A DNA stretch of 64,000 bases from Orientallactaga sibirica (GCA_036365145.1 JAEOAD010001176.1:558001-622000), one strand, 5' to 3'. Shown: positions 46,351 through 57,660, counted from the stretch's first letter. The notes: a model not told the origin generated them from the sequence alone. Made by a program: numbers and translations.

Positions 46351-48730
46351 AAAAAAGAAACACCTAACCATCAAGGACAGACACTACCTTAGAATAAAGG
46401 AATAGGAAAAAATATTCCAAGTAAGCAAAACTAGGAAACAAGGAGTTGTTATTCTCATAACTGACAAAATAGACTACAAACCAAGATTAATCAAAAGATA
46501 TAAAGACTGTCACTTCATACTGATCAAGGGAACAATCCACCAAGAGAACATTTTATATATATAAATATAAATATAAATAAATATATATATATATGATGTA
46601 TGTACATATATATATTGAACACAGGTGCACCTAATTTTATAAAACAAATTCTAGTAGATATAAAATCAGAGATAAAACTCAACACAATAGTGGGCAACTT
46701 CAATACCCAGCTGTTATTAATATGTCATCTAAACAGAATATAAACAGAGAAACAATGGAGTTAAAGAATATCACAGATCAAATGGACTTGATAGACATTT
46801 ATAGAATGTTGCATCCAATCACTAGAGGATGGAACATAGAACTTTCTCTGAAATATATCACATATTAGGACACAAAGCAAGTCCCAACAAATTTAGGAAA
46901 ATTGAAATAATTCCTTGTATTATATCCAACCACAATACAATAAAGGTAGAAATTAACAAAAGTAATAATGGAAAACATACAAACTCCTAGAGCTGTAACA
47001 ACACACTGTTAAACAATAAATGAGTCATAGTGGAAATCAAGAAGGAAATAGAAAAGTTCCTGGAACTGGATGAAAATTAAAACACAACATACCAAAATCT
47101 ATGGGACACAATGAAGGCAGTCCTAACAGGAAAGTTTATAGCACTAACAGGAAAGTTTATAGCACTAAATGCCTAAATTACTAAACTATAAAGATCTTAA
47201 ATAAATAGCTTAATGATACACCTTAATGCTTTAGAAAAAAAGAAAAAAACAATCCCAACAGTTCCAAATGGAGATAAATAATCAAAAGCATAGTAGAAAT
47301 CAATGAAATAGAAAAAAATATTAATGAAACAGCTAATTCTTTGAAAAATTAAACAAGGTTGCAAGTATTACCCAAGTTAACCAAAAAATGAAATCAAAGG
47401 AATGTGTAAGTACAGACTTCAAAAAGCTATATTATGCCAAACTAGAAAATCTAAGAAATGGATGAATTTCTTGATACATATGACCTACCAAAGTTAAATC
47501 AAGTTTAGATAAATAATTTAAACAGATCTATAAAAGCAATAATATCAAAGCAGTAATTTAAAATGTCCAAATCAAAAAAAGAAGGTCTGAAACCACTCAA
47601 GTTATTTCATGTCATTGAAAAGGATGGAATGTTTCCTAACTCCTAGCAGGCCAGCATTACACTAATACCAAAACCAGATAGAGACACTCTACGGTATTGA
47701 AAACCAACTCAAAAGCCTATGGCATAAAAGGTCACAGGCCATAGGAGGGGAAGCTACCACTGCCCTTTGGCTAAATGAATATATTATCCATAAAACTGTC
47801 CTCTAAATGTTTATGTTTACCCAGAAGTTCGTGATGTTCTTACTTTTAGATAAAGAATCTTGTCTTTTCAGAGGTGGTGACAAGTGAGGAGAACCAAGAT
47901 TTGTCAAGGTGGTACCAGAAATAGTCACAGCTAAGTGCTCAGCACTGGATGAAACACCTCTATCACACCACACTGGCCAGGGCTTAGCAGTAGGTAATGA
48001 GGAGACTTAAAATTCATCAAGGTGCTGAAAATAAGAGACTGTTGAGACTCAGCACTAAGTAATACATCTTTATCACATTGCCCAAGGATCAAGGAAGATC
48101 ACAGAAGAGAGGGCAGAAAGAATGTAAGAATCAGAGGACAAGGTGGAGGAATGTGGGACACCAGCCTGTGGACATAAAGGGATTGGGGCATTCATGACTT
48201 TGCAGTGGAGGTTGCTACCATGAGCCACACACAATATTGAGCTCTTCATCATTTTGACATAGATGAGGGAGGTAGCACAAAAAAGGAGACATGAAAATAG
48301 AAGAGGTATTTCTTAGAAAGAGGAGGGGTTCCATGGAATAGGGATAGGGAGAGACACACACAAAAAAAAAAAAAAAAGGTAGGGAGAGAGGATTATGGTC
48401 AAACTATAATATGTTAACCTATGAAAAATTCTCAATATAAATAAATGCACCCAAAATTATAGCAAAGTATGTCATTTTTATCATCTTTGCATGAAGATTT
48501 GTTCCAAAAATGATATGACATCAGGAAGAAAGTGTTTCAATAGGAAATTATAATTAAAAGAAGAGAGAGAAGAGTAGGAGGCAGGCTAGTTTGATGAGAA
48601 GCAGCTGAGAGGATTGCTCTTTTAGAATTGAAACTTCCTTCTTAGGAGAGTTCTAACATTATGCCAAGACAGCAAGGGGGCAAAGACAGAGAAGGAGGTA
48701 GGCATCTATAAAATCCAAATAACAAAGTGA

Positions 48731-50706
48731 GGTGGTGTGGTAGTTTGAATATATGTCCCCCAATATATTCAGTGTTTTACTTTATAGTTTGCATCTGCAA
48801 TCACCTTGCTAGAGGCAAGGTCACTGGGGGCCGGTCTTAAGGTGTGGTGATGGTTTGAGATTCCATTGTAAAGATATGCAAATGTGCCTAGCAGGAGTTC
48901 CTGAAGTCTGCTGTGTGACCTTTTGGCTGTAGTTTGTTTTGCTCTGTGTGCTGTGGTGGTTGGTTGGCTTTCTCTCTCTCTGTTTGGCCCTGTGAAGAGC
49001 AGGGCGCTTCTCCTGCCTTTATGGAACTTCCCCTGGATCTGTAAGCTTCAATAAATAATATCCCTTCCTCCATAACTGTGCCTGGTCTGGAAGTTCATCT
49101 CAAACCTGAAGCTGTCTAGAGGAGTGTGGGGTGAGATGAACCTGACCGTGTGGATATTCATCTTTTGGAACCTTTGTTTTGGAGGAATGGGCATGGACTT
49201 TGTGCTTGCAACTAAAGATGCCTTCCGGAGTGGTAAGCCAAGCTTTATGGACTATTCTGATGAGAGTTTGAGAATGCTAAGTGCAGACAGTATTGAAGTT
49301 CGAGGCTTGGCTTATGAGCTTTCTAAGGGGAAGGAAAGACTGCAGAGGACTTTGTTGGAACTGGGCTACTGGCATAAGGGATGGCTACGTTCTGCTATGC
49401 AGGCCCAGAAAGTTTGATCAAGGTTAAAATTGTAATGGACTGATGTGCTTGGCTAAAGATATTGGTCTGAGATTTTAAGATTTTTAAGTTGGAAAACCTG
49501 AAGTAAGCTAAAAGTAGAGGCACTGAGACTGGTTAAGCTGCTATTGTCAACACATTAGCAATCTTAAGGAAGGTGGAAGGAAGGTGGCCTGACTGATTTA
49601 CATTAAAACAATGGAGAGGATGCCTGAGGAAAGACTGTTAAAAATGCAAATTTTTGGAAAGAGTTGACTGGAGAAGGAACCTGCTTTTCAAGGCTATGGT
49701 TTATTTTGTCCCTGGATTAAGAATATGGCTGTGTCCTGCACACCTGGTATTAGTTTTGGAAGCATGAAAAATGCATGGAGTGGTCATGAGTTGCACATGG
49801 TTCCAGGAGCCGCTGCTGAGATGCAGCATGAAGGCAGGGCATGAAGACCCTCAGGAATAGGCTGAAAGAGCCTTTGGAAGATGGACCGTGGTTTGCATGG
49901 AGACCTGAAGATGTTTTGGACATACCAGGACTGTGCAAAAGGGCTACCATGGAGTGCAGTGTTGGCATGGGATGAAAGTTTTCCGTGGTGACTGCCCAGC
50001 TGGAGGGGCAGAATTTGAAAACCTGGAGACTGGCAGTCTCTGGTATATTGAACTTGAACTGCAGAAGTTTGATGACTGCTGATGGTGGTTGAGTTTGCAT
50101 TATTCTTTCTCCTTGCTATGCCTTATACCAGTTAAAAATGTTTACTCTGTGCCTTTACATGTTGAAAGTATTTAACTTGTTTGATCTTACAGGACTCACT
50201 ATCTTAAGTTCATCAAGACTGTGAGAACCTTTGAAATTGGACTGAGTACAATTTACAATGTGTGATAGTTATAAATCTATTGGGGCCAGGAGCTAAATAT
50301 ATTGGGGGCCAGGGAGGAATGTGGTAGTTTGAATATATGTCCCCAATATATTCAGTGTTTTACTTTATAGTTTGCATCTGCAATCACCTTGCTAGGCAAG
50401 GTCACTGGGGCGGTCTTAAGGTGTGGTGATGGTTTGAGATTCCATTGTAAAGATATGCAAATGTGCCTAGCAGGAGTTCCTGAAGTCTGCTGTGTGACCT
50501 TTTGGCTGTAGTTTGTTTTGCTCTGTGTGCTGTGGTGGCTGGTTGGCTTTCTCTCTCTCTGGCCCTGTGAAGAGCAGGGCGCTTCTCCTGCCTTTATGGA
50601 ACTTCCCCTGGATCTGTAAGCTTCAATAAATAATATCCCTTCCTCCATAACTGTGCCTGGTCTGGAAGTTCATCTCAGCGAACCTGAAGCTGTCTGCAAC
50701 AGGTGG
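48731..50706 (+). mobile_element. Complete non-autonomous MaLR retrotransposon, recent
   Basis: Element 48736-50701 (1966 bp) flanked by ggtgg at 48731-48735 and 50702-50706. The 5' LTR runs from 48736 to about 49117 and the 3' LTR from 50320 to 50701 (382 bp). Both have TGTGGTAGTTTG starts, and the poly(A) signal is in caataaataatatccc. By eye the two LTRs differ by one substitution and about five small indels. A purine tract, gggggccagggaggaa, lies directly before the 3' LTR (50304-50319). The internal 1.2 kb has no gag or pol frame. It aligns in phrases with the internal part at 61849-62651 (tatggactattctg, cttggcttatgag). The last bases of the 5' LTR and the primer-binding site are missing at about 49117. 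Confidence 0.85.
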
Positions 50707-50865
50707 TCTTTGTTATGAGTTTCTGGGGAAAGGGGCTGTGTCTGGGCACCGGCTACATGAGAGAAGTCACAGAGGCAGCGGAGCATAGAGTGGGAGAAAA
50801 AGAAGGTCCTTCAAGGTCTCTAAGGGAAAGGTTCGGTTCTGCTCATAGATAGTACCTGTGGTAGT

Positions 50866-51330
50866 TTGAGTGTACAGCCCCATAGACTCAGGTGTTGTGT
50901 TAAAATTGAGCTTGCAGGGCTGGAGAGATGATTCAGCATTTAAGGTGCTTGCCTGAAAAGCCCAGTGACCCATGTTCAGTTCCCCAGTACCCAGGTAAAG
51001 CCAGATGTACAAAGTGACCCAAGTATCTGTAGTTCATTTTCAGTGAATGGAGATTCTGGTGTGTCCATTTTCTCTATCTGTCTCTCTTATCTCTTATCTT
51101 TCTCTGCTTGCAAATAAGTAAATAAGAAAACAATGAGCTTGCAACCTTATCCCCTGCTATAGGCAGTGTGTCACTGGGAGAGGATCTGAGTCCAGACCTA
51201 CTATGTGTGAGAAAGAACAGTTTGAGCCCTCGGAGTTCTTGCATGCTGGTGTTTGCTGGCTGTTTGGTGCTATCTCTTGCCTTGGATCTATGGAAATGAG
51301 CTAGCTTATTCTGCCACCAACAATACACTG
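50866..51330 (+). mobile_element. MaLR LTR split by a SINE
   Basis: Left arm from tgtggtagtttgagtgtaca (50866) to gagcttgca (50917), right arm from gagcttgcaacct (51134) to about 51330 (gcttattctgccaccaacaa). The duplication of gagcttgca shows that the SINE split one LTR. Confidence 0.75.
50918..51132 (+). repeat. SINE-A inserted in an LTR
   Basis: gggctggagagatgattcag, tgttcagttccccagtaccc, gcaaataagtaaataaga tail. Target duplication tgagcttgca on both sides. Confidence 0.85.
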
Positions 51331-51334
51331 CCTC

Positions 51335-51427
51335 CAGGGGGCGTTAATTCCCAAATCTCCATTAGCTGGGAACCTAGTGTTCACAAAACCTAAGTTTATG
51401 AGGGACACCTGAATCAAACAACCACAG
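51335..51427 (-). mobile_element. MaLR LTR 5' fragment, antisense
   Basis: Minus strand begins tgtggttgtttgattcaggt and continues tcataaacttaggtttt. About 90 bp of an ORR1-like LTR. Confidence 0.7.
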
Positions 51428-51859
51428 CTATGAAGACAAATGAAATCACGTCATTTGCAGTAAAATAAATATGGATTATATATTGAAGTAAATACAGCAA
51501 AATATTAATAACTTCAGACTCTAAGTACTGATATAAAGTGTTTATTGTATATAAACATTTCTTTACGGGGGAAAATTTTGTGGAAACTTTTGCAAAATTA
51601 TACTCTTATTTTATAATCATAGACCAGTGCAACATGTCCCCTTTGGATTGCACATGTCCTAGAAACCATAGCTCCCACTCCAATCTCTTCTTGAGCTGCT
51701 TTCTCCTTTTCTTCTTTCCTGTCACTGAACCTAAAAGTTGTTTCTTTTTCATTCAATGTTAGATTCATTTAAATATTGGGCATACTATGAATAATAAGGA
51801 CCGAGAATTCCGGCCTCACAGAATCGATGATATTCAGGATTCTCCAGGATGGAAAGAGG
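51428..51859. other. 3' flank of the OR9Q1-like pseudogene, nothing recognised
   Basis: AT-rich. No repeat or frame identified. Any poly(A) site of the OR would be here. Confidence 0.4.
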
Positions 51860-52794
51860 TTAGGAAAGCTTAACTCTGTGGAGAATTTTCCTTAGAGCTT
51901 CCTTCACTTCCTTGTTCCTCAGGCTATAGATGAGAGGGTTCAACATGGGGATTACTGTTGTGTAGAACACAGACACCACCCTGTCCTTATCTGAGGCCTG
52001 GCCAGAGTTATCTCTCAAGTACATGAAGATGAGGGTGCCAAAGAAGAGGGACACTGTGGTGACGTGGGAGGCACAGGTAGAGAAGGTCTTGGCCCGGCCT
52101 CCCGCTGAAGGGATCCTCATGATGGCCACAATGATGAACAAGTAAGACACCAAGATCACCACCATGCAAGCAGGGATGACAAAAATGGCAAACACAATAA
52201 TCACCATTTCCTGGGTGTAGCTGTCCCCACAGGTGAGCTTTAACAGAGGAGGGAGATCACAGAAAATGAAGTCGATCTCATTGTTTCCACAAAAGGAAAG
52301 AGTGAATGCTGAGACTGTCCGCACCAAGGCACTGAAGAGGCCAGCAATGTAAGCCCCAGTCACAAAACCTTGACGGACCTTCTGCGTCATGATGGTGACA
52401 TAAAGCAGCGGTTGGCACACAGCCACATAGCGGTCATAGGCCATGAAGGCCAGAAGGTAACAGTCAATGGAACCAAAAAAGGTGAACAGGAAAAACTGAG
52501 CAGCACAACGGGCATAGGATATACGTGCCCCGTGCTCCAGCAACACGACCATTGTCTGAGGAACAGTGACTGAGGAGTAGCAGATGTCCATGAAAGAGAG
52601 GTGACTGAGGAAGAAGTACATGGGGGTGTGGAGCCGGCGATCCAGGCGGATCAGGACGATCATGCTTGAGTTCCCCAGCAGAGTGAAGAGATAAATAAAT
52701 AAAAACAGGTGGAAGAGAGGCAGTGCTCGTTCGGGTGTTCAGTGAAGGCTATAAGGAGGAATTCCGTCACCAAGGTCAAGTTTGCCTCTTCCAT
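51860..52794 (-). pseudogene. OR9Q1: Olfactory receptor, OR9Q1-like, single-base frameshift
   Basis: The ATG complement at 52792-52794 opens MEEANLTLVTEFLLIAFTEH, the OR9Q1 N-terminus with its NLT site, but after proline 21 (52732-52734) one base is missing. The first frame then stops at 52660. The other frame carries the rest of the receptor without any other defect: HTPMYFFLSHLSFMDICYSS, MAYDRYVAVCQPLLY, IDFIFCDLPPLLKLTCGDSY, AKTFSTCASHVTTV, PMLNPLIYSLRNKEVKEAL, ending at TAA 51860. The span is 935 bp, one base short of a 311-codon reading frame plus stop, the family length. An internal ATG (52663) gives a 267-residue frame lacking TM1, unlikely to work. The lesion is either a very recent inactivation, a segregating allele or a sequencing error. 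Confidence 0.9.
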
Positions 52795-52812
52795 GAAGCC
52801 AGTGGTACCTGA
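52795..52812 (-). promoter_or_regulatory. Putative 3' splice site, OR9Q1-like
   Basis: Minus strand reads ctcatcctgatcatctcag with the AG about 15 nt before the ATG. Same arrangement as in the OR9Q2- and OR9I1-like genes. Confidence 0.35.
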
Positions 52813-53564
52813 GATGATCAGGATGAGAAGCAAGTTAGGGAGCTGCAAATAGTTCTTACCTGCACTTATAATTTGCACTTCTTGAGCATATCCTATGAAT
52901 AAAACATGCCAGTTACTGTGGGGAGGGGCAGGGCTTCAAAGATGACTGATCCTCACTCCTGCGTTCCTCCTATGACATGGAATCATCTTACTGTGTCAAG
53001 AAAAAAAAGATGCCCGTGAACATTTTCAGTGTAAATGTGTATATCCTCCCACCTTTGTTACTAAGTAGCTGTGTGATCCCTGAGAATCAGATAAACATTA
53101 AACAAAAACTTCCCCATGGATCCAATAGCTGGTATCGGACGTGTTGCCTACCATGCAGCCATGCACCCCGGGACTCTGTCCTTTCTTCTTGATGATCATA
53201 ACTCCTTCTTTATCTCCAATCCCCTTCATTCCTTATCTTGAGTAAAGCAACAGCCATGGAACTAACGGCTCTCCCTAACTTCAGGTTTGCTTTCTTGTCC
53301 ATTCTTGCTCATTTAATTGAAATATTAATTAAAGTCTTGATATTTCTAAGACTTTAATTTGATGATATCTTATTCCCATGTTACGTACCTGGCCATGGTA
53401 CCCTGTCATAGGCAGGATATTACTTATTTTCCCTTGGTTATTCCTTCATCTTCTTTATTACTTCCCAAATCTTCACATCCACAATGACACCTCACCCTTC
53501 AGCTATGCTGAATTATTGGTAAATGCTCTAATCCCCCATGTTTTCTCAATATTTCTGCACTACT
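52813..53564. other. 5' flank of the OR9Q1-like pseudogene, nothing recognised
   Basis: No clear repeat. Short frames only. Confidence 0.4.
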
Positions 53565-53750
53565 TGCAGAAAACCATTTTTGCCTAGAATACCTTATCTT
53601 TCCTATTCTCAAAGTTCTTCCTGGCTTTTATAGTTCCTTTACACCTCAGCTCAGATCATAGATGTAAAAGAAGCATGTCTTCAGTCCCCTTTTCCCATTA
53701 CTGTATGAGCACTAGGAGTTGAGCACATAGTACGTACGTAATGAACAAAG
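53565..53750 (+). repeat. L2 3' end, ancient
   Basis: tagaataccttatctttcct, cacctcagctcagatcatag, gttgagcacatagtacgtac follow the L2 3' order (gaatgccctcc, cagctcaaatgtcac, gcacatagtaggcgc). Confidence 0.55.
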
Positions 53751-53849
53751 CCATCATATGGGACATAAGGCACCATGCAAAGGAAAGAGAGCTGTCCCCA
53801 TGGTCTATGGTTATCTTTATCTTACTGAAAGTATTTTTTAAAATCATCA

Positions 53850-53975
53850 AAATAGAAGAGAGACTAGTTAGAAAGGAGTTCAGTGGAAGGGAGTGTGAGA
53901 GGGAGAAAAGAGGGGATTATGATCAAATTACATTATGTTCCAGTATGAAAATTTTCAATAAAGAAAAAATAAAAC
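53850..53975 (+). mobile_element. LINE-1 3' end, second type, short
   Basis: agaagagagactagttagaa, ggggattatgatcaaattac, gaaaattttcaataaagaaa. Confidence 0.55.
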
Positions 53976-54269
53976 TACAACATGGAATAAAAGACCCACT
54001 GGAAAGGAGGCTTGCAACAAGACAGAAACCTTGCACCAGAGTTCTGGTATTTCCCTCCAGTGATAGAACTGCAGCGATAGACAGGAATCTTCCTGACCTC
54101 AACTAATTGGCCCTCTGTCAAGTGCTCCTTCTCACTACCCAGGCCTGTTGATGTAAGAAAATGTGGGACATGGAATAGAGATACCTCAGGGCACATCCTG
54201 GAAGCATTCTTAAATAAACCTTCTTATATTAAAGACAAAAAAGAAAATGCCCAAAGAATAAGACTTACT

Positions 54270-54390
54270 AAAGAGCTGGGCGTGGTGGTGCATGTCATTA
54301 ATCCCAGTACTTGGGAGGCCAGCCTGAGACTACATAGTGAATTCCCAGGTCAGCCTGGGCTACAGTGAGTCCACACCATGAAAAAAACAA
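54270..54390 (+). repeat. B1 SINE, internally deleted
   Basis: gagctgggcgtggtggtgca, then cttgggaggccagcctgaga: the stretch between the two is missing. Confidence 0.75.
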
Positions 54391-54494
54391 AAACATACTC
54401 ACTAAAAACTGGTGAAAATGTCATGAAGGACATAAGTCATTTGAGGGCTTGACACTTCTATCTTTGACCTAACAATATGCCTACTTAAGAAATA

Positions 54495-54672
54495 AATTTT
54501 CACAAGACCCTCATAATAGAAGTAAAAAATGATGACATCAAATTAAAAGAGAGACTAATGGAGAGAGGAAGGGGATATGATGGAGATTGGAGTTCTAAAG
54601 GGGAATGGGGGGAGGGGAGGGAAATATCATGCACTTTTTGTATGTAAGTATAGAAGTTGTCAATAAAAAAAT
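54495..54672 (+). mobile_element. LINE-1 3' end, first type, sense
   Basis: cacaagaccctcataataga, taaaagagagactaatggag, tatagaagttgtcaataaaa. It is a clean sense counterpart of the antisense copy at 14268. Confidence 0.7.
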
Positions 54673-54682
54673 AATAATAATA

Positions 54683-54683
54683 A

Positions 54684-54727
<44 letters not shown>

Positions 54728-54925
54728 AAGAAAGAAAGAAGGAAGGAAAGAAAGAAATTTTCAAGCCAGGCGTGGTGGCACACCTGTCTTTAATTCCAGC
54801 ACTTGGGAGACAGAGGTAGGGAACTGCTGAGTGTTCGAGGCCATCTTGAGAATACAGAGTGAATTCCAGGTCAGCTTGACCTAGAACAAGACCCTACCTC
54901 AAAAATAAAATAAAAATAAATAAAT
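54683..54925 (+). repeat. (GAAA)n tract followed by a B1 SINE
   Basis: (GAAA)n at 54683-54758, B1 from caagccaggcgtggtggcac to caagaccctacctcaaaaat. The purine tract probably grew from the A-rich L1 end. Confidence 0.8.
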
Positions 54926-54957
54926 TTTCAATTATAAAAAGTATTAATAGACTCCAT

Positions 54958-54961
54958 TCTT

Positions 54962-54992
<31 letters not shown>

Positions 54993-55168
54993 TTATTTTC
55001 AAGGAGTGAGAGAGACTGAATATGCCAGAGCCTTTAACCACTGAAAATTAACTCCAGATGCATGCACCACTTTGTGCATCTGGCTTTACATGAATACTGG
55101 GAAATCAAACCCAGATCATTAGGCTTTACAGGCAAGTGCTTTAACCACTCAGCCATCTCCCCAGCCCT
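54958..55168 (-). repeat. SINE-A with (TTTA)n tail
   Basis: Antisense: (TTTA)n at 54959-54993, gaatatgccagagcctttaa, accactcagccatctcccca. Older copy. Confidence 0.8.
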
Positions 55169-55179
55169 GATAGACTCCA

Positions 55180-55340
55180 TTCTATGTGACTTATATATTA
55201 ATTCATTTAATCCTCACATCATTTTATAAGGAAAGAACTTTTCTTACCCTTATTATACAGACAAGGAAACCAAGACAGAGCTTAAGTGGTACAGCCAAGA
55301 TAGCACAGGTAGTACACAATAGGCCTGTCATTAGGTACCA
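55180..55340 (+). repeat. MIR SINE, ancient
   Basis: aattcatttaatcctcacat, cttattatacagacaaggaa, agacagagcttaagtggtac. Confidence 0.65.
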
Positions 55341-57169
55341 AGCTACACACAAAACTGTTTACCTTGTAACAGGATTTCACATGCTACCCATGCTCTTCCA
55401 GCAGCTGCTCCTCAGGAAGTGTCTGCCATTAAATCAGCAAACCCAAGTGCGAAAACTGCAGCCCATTAATATCTGAGGCTGAGGGAGGATTTCAGCTACT
55501 GAGTAGAATGCCCTTTGCAGAATCCCAGTCCATGGGGGTACAGAAGACATTGATCGTCATTGAAGCATAAGAGCTGGGCAGCTAGACCAGAGTTAGGTTA
55601 ACCTACTGGAGAAAATAATAAGTAAAGGACGCTGGGTCTGATGATGTCAACTGGGTTTAAATCAAGAGAACCAGTCCTATCTAGTCACAAGAATTTCACT
55701 TTAGCTTTACCTGGCTGAGCCTCTTTTCTCTTTGCCCGCTACTTTTCCTAATGTCTGAAGGGTCATTTCCTTCTATCTGCCTGGAGAAGCATCCTAAGGG
55801 TGTAACAGGGTGAGCATTGCACTGGGCAGCAGGAGGTCTGCTGGTTCCTGTGGTCCTCCCACACCTACTTAGTTATGAGGCTGAGCAAGTTCTAGAGGCT
55901 TGGTGTTGCTCTCCCTCCTTCCACATCATATATACATAACAAACACAGATACACTGTCTGTGTGTGAGTCAACTGTGTACAAAATAATGCCTTAGCTACC
56001 TGAAAGTTCCTATACAATGACCCACAAGATTCTTCTAATGTGTTCTTCTCTGTCAAGGACTCTTTTCTTTTTTTTTTTTTTTTTTTTTCCATGGTCTACT
56101 AAATTTAGTTAAGATAGTTCGATTACATGATAGACTAGGACAACAGTTTGGAGCACAACTTCCTCCTATAGGCTCATAGCTCCAATACAGATCCCTTTAG
56201 AAGACACTAATCGGTGCTACAAAAGCTCTGAGATCCTTATGCAAAAGCTAAAGTGATCTCCCAGGAGAGACAATTATTGCTCACCTAGGATTCCTAACAA
56301 GACACCTGGTCCCTGTCACCAAGAAGGGAAGAAGGCTTCTCCCCCAAGTCTCAACTCCCAAAGCTTTAATATACACCTCCTGCCTAGAGTCTAAACTTGA
56401 ATCCCAGTTGCACAGTCCCTTGAGGAATAAGATTTTCCTGGCTTTAATTTCTCTAATCAGAATAATGTCATAAATTATGCCCTTGCCAACTACCCTTACC
56501 AGGGTAGCTATGTACTAATGTAAAGGAAGTTTTGATCTGCATTATCTGGGAGGGGCCGGTAGAACACTGTCAGAGGCTGCCACAAGATTCATTGTTTCTT
56601 CTGTTTGTCCTCCTGAGGAGACAGATGTATCATTATGTCTCTCCTTTTTCTCCTTAAATGCAAATGAAACCCTCAGGAAACAAAAGCCTGGGATATTGCC
56701 CAGAGGAGAATTTGGCAAGTTCTTCTTGTTGGCAAGGCCTTTGCCAGCTCTCTGTATCTTTAACATTATAGGATTTTTCTAGCTCCAAATTCATAGGCAT
56801 TTTATTAAACTGTATTTCAACATGTTTCAATTCAATAAAAAAAAAAAATAAGGAAGATGAGAAAGAATAGGATAGCGACCCTAATAATTATGAGAACTGA
56901 GAGAAAATGGGACCGTGTGGAGGACTCATTCATCACTGTGCTAAGAATTCCAAGTGGAACAAAAGTAACCCAGTGCCTGTCCATAAGAAGTAGGAAAGTT
57001 ACTTTTATCATTCAGTTTTGCTCCACCACATCCCCCTGGCTCAGTATGTGGCTTCACACAGGTCCAACAACAGCGGGAGTAACTGATTACAGGCAGGAAC
57101 TTGCAATACTGTATAAGGGAAACTATGAGCCAAAATGATCTTTATCTCTTAAAAGAAAAAAAAAAACAG
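55341..57169. other. Intergenic with MIR traces, no gene seen
   Basis: 55805-55910 (gcaggaggtctgctggttcc) resembles MIR. 56069-56089 is poly(T). No frame convincing. Confidence 0.4.
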
Positions 57170-57345
57170 GGCTAGGGAGATGTCTTGGTGGTTAAAGGTA
57201 TATATTTCCAACCTTGCTGAATGAAGTTTGATCCTCCTCAATGCCCACATAAAATCAGACCCAAAGTGGTGCATGCAGTCAAGCGAACTCCAAAGCTTGC
57301 AGGCAGCAGTAACAGAGAGACTTTATCTCAAAAGAAGGTGAAGGG
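57170..57345 (+). repeat. SINE-A, old
   Basis: agggctagggagatgtcttg, aagtttgatcctcctcaatg. Body badly eroded. Confidence 0.6.
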
Positions 57346-57443
57346 GGGAAATGGCTATACAACAGCATGGAAAAATGAAATGATCAATCAAATAAAGACT
57401 CTATCAGAATGCAATAGTAATAGACAAGATTATACAGAAGAAT

Positions 57444-57660
57444 GGGGCTGGAGAGATGGCTTAGCAGTTAAGCACTTGCCTGTGAAGCCTAAGGACCCTG
57501 GTTCAAGGCTCAATTCTCCAGGACCTGCATAAGCCAGATGAACAAGGGGGCACATGCATCTGGAGTTCGTTTGCAGTGGCTGGAGGCCCTGGTGCACCTA
57601 TTCTCTCTCTCTCTACCTGCCTATTTCTGTATCTCTCTCTCTCTCTCAAAATAAATAAAT
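57444..57660 (+). repeat. SINE-A
   Basis: ggggctggagagatggctta, ggttcaaggctcaattctcc, gtggctggaggccctggtgc. CT tract and aaataaataaat tail. Confidence 0.85.

Larger units (their letters stand above)
43900..48440 (+). mobile_element. Old LINE-1, sense, internally deleted, with four insertions
   Basis: ORF1-like DNA at 44220-44390 (tttttgggacaccctgaaaa) and 44620-44920 (gcagcaagagaaaaatatct), endonuclease-region phrases at 46380-47050 (gtgggcaacttcaatacc), the linker to the RT at 47100-47690 (ttatagcactaaatgcctaa, aggccagcattacactaata). It then jumps near 47695 to a 3' UTR of the type at 33590, ending at about 48440. Most of the RT and C-terminal part is missing. Insertions: SINE at 44395, LTRs at 45020 and 45555, SINE at 46121. 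A 21-bp tandem duplication (aacaggaaagtttatagcact) lies at 47126-47167. Confidence 0.6.

Noticed and set aside
49124..49417. 97-codon plus-strand frame inside the young MaLR element
   Set aside because: MaLR internal regions are non-coding, and the frame does not resemble gag or pol.
52663..52663. Alternative start that would make the OR9Q1-like frame a 267-residue gene
   Set aside because: It removes the N-terminus and most of TM1, while the true N-terminus is readable one frame away just upstream.
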